Positions 1 through 5,553 of a stretch of DNA of 12,875 nt are shown here, piece by piece (position 1 is the first letter of the stretch; each line of letters starts with the position of its first letter). Location of the stretch: NCBI GenBank assembly GCA_045402695.1, contig JAWPNA010000435.1, forward strand, positions 1-12,875, read 5' to 3'. Position numbers and translations under genes: made by a program. The notes below the pieces were generated by a model. That model ran no database searches, was not told where the DNA came from, and was given only the letters and a program-made list of their open reading frames with translations. The DNA is from JAWPNA01 sp045402695 (GTDB lineage: Bacteria > Acidobacteriota > Polarisedimenticolia > JACPZX01 > DASXTC01).

Positions 1-89
1 CATCGCTGTCGTCGCTGCTCCTCGCATCCGGCACCGCGGCGCTCGCAACGCGGCCTGCGGTAGTTTGTCACCACCCTGTTAACCAGCGC
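1..89. other. Unassigned left edge
   Basis: No gene can be supported here. Two plus-strand frames stop at 61-63 and 80-82. The third stays open, but only by running on as the antisense of the SnoaL-like gene, so it is probably not real. The first 60 bases could be the tail of a gene cut by the window edge. I see no clear hairpin followed by a T-run that would mark a terminator. Confidence 0.4.
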
Positions 90-533
90 TCAGTGGATGA
101 GGACGCCGCCGTCGTCCTCATCGCTCTCTCCGGTGTCGGCCGGCACCTGGGAGGCGTGGTGGAGGATCATCTTCCAGCCGTCGGAAGTCCTGACGAACAA
201 GTTGGTGGCGCGGGCCATGGTCACCGAGTCGTCCCCGGGCCCCGAGGCGATGCTCTCCAGGCACGAGACCCAGGCCATGTCCCCCTCGAGCCTCACGTTG
301 ACCTGAGAGGGTTCCACCCTCAGGCTGGCCGTGTTGCTGAAGATGATGTCCCAGGACTGCCGGATCACGTCCCACCCAGCGATCACCTCCCAGCCGGGGT
401 GGATGCACCGCGCGCCTTCCTCGTGCGCCCAGACCTCGTCCATCTCGTCGATGTCGAGACTCGTCAACGCCCGGTAAAATCTCTCGTTGCTGAGCCGGAC
501 CTCGGCAAGATCCCGCTCCACCGACTCTTGCAT
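90..533 (-). CDS. SnoaL-like / NTF2-superfamily protein
   Basis: A 147-residue protein, a normal length for the single-domain SnoaL/DUF4440-type NTF2 fold (a cone-shaped alpha+beta barrel with a ligand pocket). What is seen: an N-terminal helix (residues 4-25), the segment C-I-H-P-G-W (43-48), then W54 and S60-W61 and I64-F65. After these come alternating strands ending in W120-K-M-I-L-H-H. This HPGW...GW...SW..IF layout is typical of uncharacterised bacterial members of the superfamily. The catalytic role and substrate cannot be told; members include isomerases, cyclases and non-enzymatic binders. I chose the ATG at 533. The frame extends upstream to a TTG at 614, but those 27 residues are Arg/Pro-rich and look non-coding. 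There is no strong Shine-Dalgarno sequence; a GGGAG lies about 20 nt upstream. The gene is divergent from the phosphate transporter, and a functional link is not shown. The tail (residues 134-147) is acidic and probably disordered. Confidence 0.85.
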   Translation of the reverse strand: MQESVERDLAEVRLSNERFYRALTSLDIDEMDEVWAHEEGARCIHPGWEVIAGWDVIRQSWDIIFSNTASLRVEPSQVNVRLEGDMAWVSCLESIASGPGDDSVTMARATNLFVRTSDGWKMILHHASQVPADTGESDEDDGGVLIH

Positions 534-638
534 CGCGCCAGGATAGGATATCTCCCGTGCCGGGTCCACGTCGGGTGATGCCTCTCGCCGACCTCTTGCG
601 GGCGCACACGGCAAGCTTCATGCTAATCTGCGCGGGAA
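534..638. promoter_or_regulatory. Divergent intergenic region, SnoaL-like / pit
   Basis: These 105 bases separate two divergent genes, so at least one promoter for each should lie here or overlap the coding ends. I cannot assign a convincing -35/-10 pair on either strand. A TGCTAATCT element at 621-629 resembles an extended -10 for the transporter but lies only about 10 nt before its ATG and has no matching -35 at 16-18 nt. No Pho-box-like direct repeats are obvious. Confidence 0.4.
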
Positions 639-1742
639 ATGATCATCGGCATTCTCTTCGTCTCCACCCTGCTGCTCGCCTTTGTCAACGGGGCGAACGA
701 CAACTTCAAGGGGGTGGCCACTCTGTACGGATCCGGAGCGCTCTCCTACCGGTGGGCCGTCGCGCTGGCCGGTTTCTCCACTGCGATCGGGTCGCTGTCG
801 TCGGTGATGGTGGCCTCCGGCCTGGTCACGGCATTCTCCGCCAAGGGGCTGGTTCCCGACTCTCTGCTCGGTCCCGCCTTCCTCGCCGCCGTCGCCCTCG
901 GCGCCGCGCTGACCGTGCTCGCGGCGACACGGCTGGGGATGCCCGTCTCCACGACGCACGCATTGGTGGGAGGCATCGTGGGAGCGGGCCTGGTCGGCGC
1001 GGGCTCGAGCCTGAACCTGGGCTCGCTCGGGAAACTCTTCGCCCTGCCGCTGCTGCTCAGCCCGCTGGTGGCGGTTCCCCTGGCGAATCTGGGATACCGC
1101 GCGGGGCGCTGGGGTCGTGAGCTGCTCGGCATCGAGGAAGCCACCTGCGTCTGCGTCGGACAGGAGTGGATCCCCATCGGCAACGCGATGAGCGCCGTGG
1201 CTAAAGCGGCCGGCCCCACGCTGCGGGTCGGCGCGGCCGCGGAGTGCGCGAGGAGATACCAGGGAAGCGTAGCCGGTGTCTCGGCGCACGGAATCGTCAC
1301 CGCCGCGCACGCGGCGAGCGCGGGCCTGGTGGGGTTCGCGCGCGGCCTCAACGACACCCCGAAGATGGTGGGACTGCTGGCCGGCGCCTCGGTGGTCTCC
1401 ACCAGGACCGGCACCCTCGCCATCACGTGGCTGATGATCCTCGGGGGGCTGGTGGCCTCGCGCCGCGTGGCCCGGACGATGTCGAGAAAGATCACGACGA
1501 TGAATGCAGGTCAGGGATTCGCGGGCAACCTCGCCACCTCGTTGCTTGTGGCGGGCGCCTCGCAGCTCGGATTGCCGGTGTCCACGACGCACGTCTCCAC
1601 CGGGAGCATCTTTGGAGTCGGCGCCGCGCGCGGCGGCCTGCGCTGGGGCACGGTGGGAGCCATTCTGACGGCGTGGGTGACCACGCTCCCGATGGCGGCC
1701 TTGCTGAGCGCATCGGCGTTCTGGGTGCTCAGATCGCTCTGA
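639..1742 (+). CDS. pit: PiT-family inorganic phosphate transporter
   Basis: A 367-residue integral membrane protein of the PiT (Pit/PHO4) family. In characterised members it imports phosphate, usually as a metal-phosphate complex driven by a cation gradient. The family's inverted duplication is clearly visible. The first half has G-A-N-D-N-F-K-G at about residues 18-25 and G-M-P-V-S-T-T-H at about 99-106. The second half has G-L-N-D-T-P-K at about 235-241 and G-L-P-V-S-T-T-H at about 310-317. The Asn-Asp pairs and the S-T-T-H loops are the substrate and ion-binding signatures. Hydrophobic helices fill the rest. A central soluble loop (about residues 160-210) carries C-V-C-V-G and a further Cys in A-E-C-A-R-R. 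The ATG at 639 has only a weak GCGGGA upstream. No phoU or DUF47 gene, which often accompanies pit, is adjacent. Length is at the short end of the family but all core motifs are present. Confidence 0.95.
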   Translation: MIIGILFVSTLLLAFVNGANDNFKGVATLYGSGALSYRWAVALAGFSTAIGSLSSVMVASGLVTAFSAKGLVPDSLLGPAFLAAVALGAALTVLAATRLGMPVSTTHALVGGIVGAGLVGAGSSLNLGSLGKLFALPLLLSPLVAVPLANLGYRAGRWGRELLGIEEATCVCVGQEWIPIGNAMSAVAKAAGPTLRVGAAAECARRYQGSVAGVSAHGIVTAAHAASAGLVGFARGLNDTPKMVGLLAGASVVSTRTGTLAITWLMILGGLVASRRVARTMSRKITTMNAGQGFAGNLATSLLVAGASQLGLPVSTTHVSTGSIFGVGAARGGLRWGTVGAILTAWVTTLPMAALLSASAFWVLRSL

Positions 1743-1801
1743 GCTTCGGCCCAGGCGAATCGCACCAGCACCGACTTGAATCTTTCACTCCCGCGATGAC
1801 A

Positions 1802-1830
1802 TTGACGCCTGACACCCCCCCGTGTAGCAT
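1802..1830 (+). promoter_or_regulatory. Predicted sigma-70-like promoter of the OMP triplet
   Basis: The -35 element TTGACG (1802-1807, 5 of 6 to consensus) is followed by an exact 17-nt spacer and a -10 element TAGCAT (1825-1830, 4 of 6). Transcription would start near 1836-1838, giving a leader of about 37 nt before the ATG at 1874. It lies in the only sizeable gap (131 nt) upstream of the three co-directional genes, and the spacer contains a run of seven C. This is a pattern match only. Confidence 0.6.
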
Positions 1831-1834
1831 GACC

Positions 1835-1853
1835 GCGGATTAATTGCGGATTA
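1835..1853 (+). repeat. Tandem direct repeat at the predicted start of transcription
   Basis: The 8-mer GCGGATTA occurs at 1835-1842 and 1846-1853. The copies are offset by 11 nt, about one helical turn, and lie immediately downstream of the predicted -10. The geometry suits a dimeric DNA-binding regulator binding over the +1 region, but the repeats are short and chance is possible. Confidence 0.4.
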
Positions 1854-1860
1854 CCTACCT

Positions 1861-1868
1861 GAGGAGAG
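1861..1868 (+). promoter_or_regulatory. Ribosome binding site of the first OMP gene
   Basis: GAGGAGAG lies 5 nt before the ATG at 1874. It decides the start in favour of that ATG rather than an in-frame TTG at 1844, and the chosen start gives a textbook signal peptide. Confidence 0.75.
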
Positions 1869-1873
1869 ACCAG

Positions 1874-2473
1874 ATGCCCAGACAGAAGTTCCTTCGATAC
1901 GTGAGTGTCGCGGCGATGCTGGCCGTCGTGGGCTTCGGCGGGCCCGCAGTTGCGGTCGGCGGCGAGTTCACGGGCGACGTGAACGTCCTTCTCGGCCAGA
2001 AGGTGCTGAACGATAAGGACTGGGAGCCTCTCGAGAACCAGCCCGAGTTCGGGGCGGAGATCACATGGGGTGATACGAGCTGGCCTATCAGCATCGCGAC
2101 CGACATCTTCTACTCGTCGGACGACGGCGAGAACGATGCGGGGGACGATCTCGAGGGGTACACAGCGGAATTCGACCTCGGGATACGCGAGATCAAGAAC
2201 ACCGAGAACTTCAATTACTACATCGGGCTCGGATTCGGTCTTGTGTCCGCTCATGCCGAGGCGACTGGCTCCGGCTCCAAGATCGACGACAGCGACACGG
2301 GGATCTCCGGCTGGGGAGGCGGCGGCATCTTCTGGCGGCTCGGTTCGCGGTTCAATCTCGGCCTGGCGGCGCGCTACTCGGTGGCGGATGTGACGCTGTT
2401 CGACGAGGACGTGCGGGCGGGCGGGTTTCACTACGGCGTGATCCTCGGATGGGGATGGCCGGCCTCGAAGTAG
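1874..2473 (+). CDS. Predicted outer-membrane beta-barrel protein, paralogue 1
   Basis: A 199-residue exported protein. A basic N-terminus (R3, K5, R8), a hydrophobic core (10-22) and A-V-A at 25-27 form a signal peptide, with cleavage expected after residue 27. The mature part of about 172 residues alternates polar and hydrophobic residues with many Gly and aromatic positions. This is typical of small barrels of about eight strands (the OmpA-transmembrane/OmpW size class), although I cannot place it in a named family. Conserved with its two neighbours are D-W-E-P-L-E (49-54), W-P-I-S-I-A-T-D (70-77), F-W-R-L-G-S-R-F-N (153-161), and a C-terminus A-G-G-F-H...L-G-W-G-W-P-A-S-K. An acidic loop at 82-94 (SDDGENDAGDD-type) would face outward or bind cations. 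The last residue is Lys rather than the usual terminal Phe or Trp of a barrel. It is first in a tight three-gene unit behind a predicted promoter. Cargo or function is unknown. Confidence 0.8.
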   Translation: MPRQKFLRYVSVAAMLAVVGFGGPAVAVGGEFTGDVNVLLGQKVLNDKDWEPLENQPEFGAEITWGDTSWPISIATDIFYSSDDGENDAGDDLEGYTAEFDLGIREIKNTENFNYYIGLGFGLVSAHAEATGSGSKIDDSDTGISGWGGGGIFWRLGSRFNLGLAARYSVADVTLFDEDVRAGGFHYGVILGWGWPASK

Positions 2474-2490
2474 AGTTTCCGTCAATCAAT

Positions 2491-2498
2491 GGAGGTGA
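2491..2498 (+). promoter_or_regulatory. Strong ribosome binding site of the second OMP gene
   Basis: GGAGGTGA is a near-perfect anti-16S match placed 3 nt before the ATG at 2502, in the 28-nt gap after the first OMP gene. It supports co-transcription with strong independent re-initiation. Confidence 0.75.
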
Positions 2499-2501
2499 CC
2501 G

Positions 2502-3101
2502 ATGACGCGCTTCACGAGAATCGTGAGTGGGCTTGGTGCCGGAATGCTCCTGGTTCTGGCTGGTCTGTGCACTCCGGCGCCTGCGATCGCGGGGGACTGG
2601 ACGGGCAACGCCAACTTCTTTCTCGGACAGAAGTCGCTCGACAGCAACGACTGGGAGCCGCTGGAGGATCAGATCGAGTTCGGCGCGGAGGTGAGCTGGG
2701 GACCGAAGTCCTGGCCCGTCCTGATCGCCACGGATATCCTGATCTCCGGCGACAGCGACGATATCTCCGGCGTAGACGTGGATGCCGCCACGTCCGAGTT
2801 CGACTTCGGTGTGCGCAAGATCTGGGCGGTGGAGAGCTTCCACCCGTATGTGGGCGGTGGCCTGGCGATTGTCGGCGCCGCGATCGAGGCTTCGAGCGGC
2901 GGCAACTCGATTGACGAGAGCGACAACGGCGTTGGAGTTTGGGTGGGCGGAGGCGCCTTCTGGAGGCTGGGCTCCCACTTCAACATCGGGGGCTCGGTCC
3001 GCTTTTCGACGGCGGACGTGGAGTTCGGAAGCGAGGACGTGGATGCCGGCGGATTCCACGTCGGGCTGCTTCTCGGCTGGGGTTGGCCCGCGGAGAAATA
3101 G
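2502..3101 (+). CDS. Predicted outer-membrane beta-barrel protein, paralogue 2
   Basis: A 199-residue paralogue of the preceding gene, the same length and alignable almost end to end. The signal peptide has R3/R6, a hydrophobic core at 7-23 and A-I-A at 28-30, with cleavage expected after residue 30. C23 lies in the core, but the residue before it is Leu, so a lipobox is unlikely. Shared blocks: L-G-Q-K (41-44), D-W-E-P-L-E (50-55), F-G-A-E-V-S-W-G, W-P-V-L-I-A-T-D (71-78), F-W-R-L-G-S-H-F-N (153-161), and C-terminal D-A-G-G-F-H-V-G...G-W-G-W-P-A-E-K. The acidic loop (about 83-96) differs completely in sequence from that of paralogue 1, while flanking strands are conserved. This fits a conserved barrel with diverging surface loops. 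Probably inserted in the outer membrane; ligand unknown. It is translated from its own strong ribosome binding site and ends 5 nt before the next ATG. Confidence 0.8.
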   Translation: MTRFTRIVSGLGAGMLLVLAGLCTPAPAIAGDWTGNANFFLGQKSLDSNDWEPLEDQIEFGAEVSWGPKSWPVLIATDILISGDSDDISGVDVDAATSEFDFGVRKIWAVESFHPYVGGGLAIVGAAIEASSGGNSIDESDNGVGVWVGGGAFWRLGSHFNIGGSVRFSTADVEFGSEDVDAGGFHVGLLLGWGWPAEK

Positions 3102-3106
3102 CCAGG

Positions 3107-3745
3107 ATGCTCGAGCCGCGGACCTCAGGCGTCCTCTTCACGGCGGCGCTCGTTCTGTCTCTCCTCGCGCCGGCGCCTGGCGCGATCTTCGCTGGCTCGA
3201 CCACGGGCAACGTGAACGTCCGGCCCGGCATCAAGGCGCTGGAAGAGGAGGACTGGAGTCCGATCGAAGATCAGCCGGCGCTGGGCGTCAACGTGAGCTG
3301 GGGCAAGAATACCTGGCCGATTCAGCTCGCCGTGGACTACCTGGTCTCCAGGGACGAGGAGGACGACGAACAGTTCGGCTCGGACGTCACTCTGGAAGGC
3401 GTCACGGCGGAAGTGGGGTTCGGGGTCCAGAAGACCTGGGAGGTCGGCCGCTTCCGCCCTTACGTCGGCGGCGGCGCCGCGGCTGTCTTCGCCCAGATCA
3501 AGATCGACGGCCCCGGCATCTCGCTCACCGAGAACGACATCGCGCCCGGAGCCTGGGCGGGCGCGGGATTCTTCTTCCGGATGGGGCCGCGCTTCAATCT
3601 CGGCTTGTCGGCGCGCTACTCGCAGGCCGAGGTTACGTTCGCCGACTTGAGCGTCTTCGGCGTGCCGGTCCAGGATCTCGATCTCGAGGCCGGCGGACTC
3701 CACACCGCGCTCGTGCTCGGCTGGGGTTGGCCCGCGACGAAGTGA
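3107..3745 (+). CDS. Predicted outer-membrane beta-barrel protein, paralogue 3 (most divergent)
   Basis: A 212-residue third member of the tandem family. The frame is open upstream into the previous gene. The ATG at 3107 is chosen because it directly follows the preceding stop (3099-3101) and yields a signal peptide: R5, hydrophobic 8-22, I-F-A at 27-29, cleavage after residue 29. A GGAG at 3092-3095, inside the preceding gene's end, is the likely ribosome binding site. Shared blocks are degenerate here: D-W-S-P-I-E (49-54), W-P-I-Q-L-A-V-D (70-77), F-R-P-Y-V-G-G-G (116-123), F-F-F-R-M-G-P-R-F-N-L-G (155-166), and G-W-G-W-P-A-T-K at the end. The acidic loop (82-94, DEEDDEQ-type) is longer, and an insertion at about 183-190 (FGVPVQDL) is absent from the other two. 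Presumably an outer-membrane barrel; no function assigned. It converges on the AAA+ gene with 39 nt between. Confidence 0.78.
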   Translation: MLEPRTSGVLFTAALVLSLLAPAPGAIFAGSTTGNVNVRPGIKALEEEDWSPIEDQPALGVNVSWGKNTWPIQLAVDYLVSRDEEDDEQFGSDVTLEGVTAEVGFGVQKTWEVGRFRPYVGGGAAAVFAQIKIDGPGISLTENDIAPGAWAGAGFFFRMGPRFNLGLSARYSQAEVTFADLSVFGVPVQDLDLEAGGLHTALVLGWGWPATK

Positions 3746-3784
3746 GACACTCGGAAAGACTCCCGTCGTCCGGCGAGCCGATCC
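3746..3784. other. Convergent junction without an obvious terminator
   Basis: The OMP unit and the Tad operon meet tail to tail with 39 nt between stop codons. The only inverted repeat I see is CGGC-GA-GCCG at 3771-3780, too short and lacking a T-run on either strand. No intrinsic terminator is supported, so Rho-dependent ending or overlapping 3' ends is possible. Confidence 0.45.
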
Positions 3785-5089
3785 TCACTCCAGGAAGTAG
3801 CTGGCGCAGACGAGATCGATCGCTTCGGGCGTGAGCTCGGGAGTCTCCTTGTTCCAGCGGGCGACCTCGACGATCTTCTCCACGATGTCGCGCGGGTGGC
3901 AGGCGCGCACCGGGATCCCCTTGGCGTGGTAGTAGGTCCGGTAGATGTACGAGACGGCCTCCCGCCTCGGCTCCACACTCCGCGCCCTGCACTCCCGCGA
4001 GAAGATCTCCAGGTACTCATCCGGAGACGGATCCTTCATCTCCACCTTGTACCGAATCCGCCGCAGGAACGCCTCGTCCACCAACTCCTTCGGCTTCAGG
4101 TTGGTCGCAAAGATGACGATGGCCGTGAACGGGATCGGAAACTTGCGTCCGGTGTGCAGCGACAGAAAGTCCACGCCCTTCTCCAGAGGCACGATCCAGC
4201 GGTTGAGCAGGTCGTGCGGCTGCACGAGCTGGCGTCCGAAGTCGTCCACGATGAAGACCCCGCCGTTGGCCTTCATCTGAAGCGGCGCCTCGTAGAACCC
4301 TTCCCTGTCGTTGAAGTTCAGGTCGAGCATCTCGAGCGTCAGCTCGCCGCCGGCGAACACCACAGGCCGGCGCACCTTGATCCATCGCGCGTCGAACCGC
4401 TCGCCGGTCATCTCCGAGACAGGCCGGTCATCCTTCACATCATCATCGTCGTAATCGCCGTGGAAGATGGGGTCCGCCACCTGGATCACCTGACTGTCCA
4501 CCTCCACGGCGTAGGGGATGAGCAAGTTGCCTCCCAGCGCCCTGCCGATCGCTTCGGCCATCACGGTCTTGCCGTTTCCGGGCGCCCCGTGCAGAAACAG
4601 CGAGCGCTGTGCGTTGATAGCAGGGCCGACCTGCTGGATCACGTCGTGGGGCAGCACGAGGTGCGACAGGCCGGCCTCGAGGATCGCCGCGTTGACAGGC
4701 TCGCGGCTGCCGCTTTGCGCCAGCAGGCCGTCCGTGTAGTCGTTGAGTGTGACGGGCGCGGGCCCCACGTACTGGCTGATCTTGAGCGCCTCGCGCGCCC
4801 GGTCGCGGCCGAGCTGAGTGATGGTGAACCGGTAGGTCGCCAGATTGACCCCCTCGGCCCCCTTGACCTCGATCAGCTTCTCGCGGCGCAGGTCCTCGAT
4901 GTGCTCCTCCACGACTGAGAAAGGCAGACGCAGGGCGCGCGCCAGCTCGTGGCCTTTCATGTCGCTGCGGTAGTAGAACGTTTTCAGGATCAGGTTCGAG
5001 ATGAAGGCCCATGGCAGCCCGGTATCGGCGGTTCGCCGAGGCGCCACCGGGTGGAACGAGATGTCCGTATCGAGTAGGGTGTCCGTCAT
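3785..5089 (-). CDS. Winged-helix/AAA+ ATPase linked to the Tad operon
   Basis: A 434-residue protein. Residues about 28-105 look like a winged-helix module: helix 45-54, a second helix 57-70, then a wing with K-L-I-E-V and Y-R-F-T-I-T and a final helix. Residues about 130-410 are an AAA+ domain: Walker A G-A-P-G-N-G-K-T (168-175), Walker B V-F-I-V-D-D (278-283, with Asp in place of the usual catalytic Glu), sensor-1-like A-T-N (328-330) and likely arginine finger F-L-R-R (341-344). An acidic run, Y-D-D-D-D-V-K-D-D (213-221), sits between Walker A and B. It is MoxR-like in general layout; I do not recognise an experimentally named homologue. No signal peptide or membrane helix, so cytoplasmic. 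The ATG at 5089 has GGGAGGAA 5 nt upstream and overlaps the preceding DUF192 stop by 4 bp, which rules out the upstream open frame. It is the last gene of the Tad operon. A chaperone-like or remodelling role in pilus assembly or its control is an inference. Confidence 0.85.
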   Translation of the reverse strand: MTDTLLDTDISFHPVAPRRTADTGLPWAFISNLILKTFYYRSDMKGHELARALRLPFSVVEEHIEDLRREKLIEVKGAEGVNLATYRFTITQLGRDRAREALKISQYVGPAPVTLNDYTDGLLAQSGSREPVNAAILEAGLSHLVLPHDVIQQVGPAINAQRSLFLHGAPGNGKTVMAEAIGRALGGNLLIPYAVEVDSQVIQVADPIFHGDYDDDDVKDDRPVSEMTGERFDARWIKVRRPVVFAGGELTLEMLDLNFNDREGFYEAPLQMKANGGVFIVDDFGRQLVQPHDLLNRWIVPLEKGVDFLSLHTGRKFPIPFTAIVIFATNLKPKELVDEAFLRRIRYKVEMKDPSPDEYLEIFSRECRARSVEPRREAVSYIYRTYYHAKGIPVRACHPRDIVEKIVEVARWNKETPELTPEAIDLVCASYFLE

Positions 5090-5553
5090 GACTGTTCCTC
5101 CCGCCCGCCGCTCCCGCAACGGGCCATCGATTCGTCGGTGGCTGACAGGAATCCGAGTTGATCTCCGGCCGCCAAGCCGGTCCTCACGACCGCTCCAGCG
5201 GAAAGTTCCAGCACCGACGAGGCCGTCTTGATGAATGGCGTGGCCCTCCAGGGAGCCAGGCGCTCCCTCACTGCCACGACGCGCAGCTCCTTGTCGAGGA
5301 AGACCACATCGATCGGGAATCTCATCCACATCGTGTGGATGCTCTTGCACGGAGAGATCCACATCCCCTGATCGTGGGCGAGCCCCTTGCGGCCCATCAG
5401 CCCGACGAGGCGCGTCATGAAAGTGTCGGCGCGCTGCACGCGGTCCGCCACCACCGTGCGGCTTGTCTCGTTGACCGCCGCCATCAGGCGGGACACCGCC
5501 TCTCGGCCGCGTAGCCTCGGCGCGGAGGTCGCGGCCGGGGTCTGAGAGATCAT
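5086..5553 (-). CDS. DUF192 (UPF0127) family protein
   Basis: A 155-residue member of DUF192. Family hallmarks visible: V-V-A-D-R-V..A-D-T-F-M-T-R-L-V-G-L-M-G-R (34-55), G-M-W-I-S-P-C-K-S-I-H-T-M-W-M-R-F-P-I-D-V-V-F-L-D (63-87), and L-E-L-S-A-G-A-V (115-122) with L-A-A-G-D-Q-L (127-133). The biochemical role of this family is not established. Many members are exported, but here the 27 or so residues before the domain are Arg/Ala/Thr-rich with no hydrophobic core, so no signal peptide is evident. The start at 5553 gives ATGA overlap with the tadC stop. M24 would be an internal alternative start, but the coupling favours the first ATG. No good Shine-Dalgarno sequence is present, consistent with re-initiation after tadC. 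Its own stop overlaps the AAA+ start by 4 bp. Confidence 0.88.
   Translation of the reverse strand: MISQTPAATSAPRLRGREAVSRLMAAVNETSRTVVADRVQRADTFMTRLVGLMGRKGLAHDQGMWISPCKSIHTMWMRFPIDVVFLDKELRVVAVRERLAPWRATPFIKTASSVLELSAGAVVRTGLAAGDQLGFLSATDESMARCGSGGREEQS

Noticed and set aside
93..578. Plus-strand open frame antisense to the SnoaL-like gene
   Set aside because: Its product is Val/His/Arg-rich with no fold-like pattern and mirrors a clear NTF2-superfamily gene on the other strand. This is a GC-rich shadow frame.
596..629. Possible promoter for pit (TTGCGG and TGCTAATCT)
   Set aside because: The spacer between the elements is 22 nt, and the -10 would sit about 10 nt before the start codon, leaving almost no leader. 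Too weak to call.
2550..2572. Lipobox in OMP paralogue 2 (L-A-G-L-C)
   Set aside because: The residue before Cys23 is Leu rather than Ala/Gly/Ser, the Cys is not present in the other two paralogues, and a good type I cleavage site follows at A-I-A.
3771..3780. Terminator hairpin between the convergent units
   Set aside because: The stem is only 4 bp with a 2-nt loop, and there is no T-run on either strand.
2782..3834. Large plus-strand frame overlapping OMP paralogues 2 and 3
   Set aside because: It is extremely Arg/Gly-rich, has no signal or domain, and overlaps two clearly related genes in another frame.
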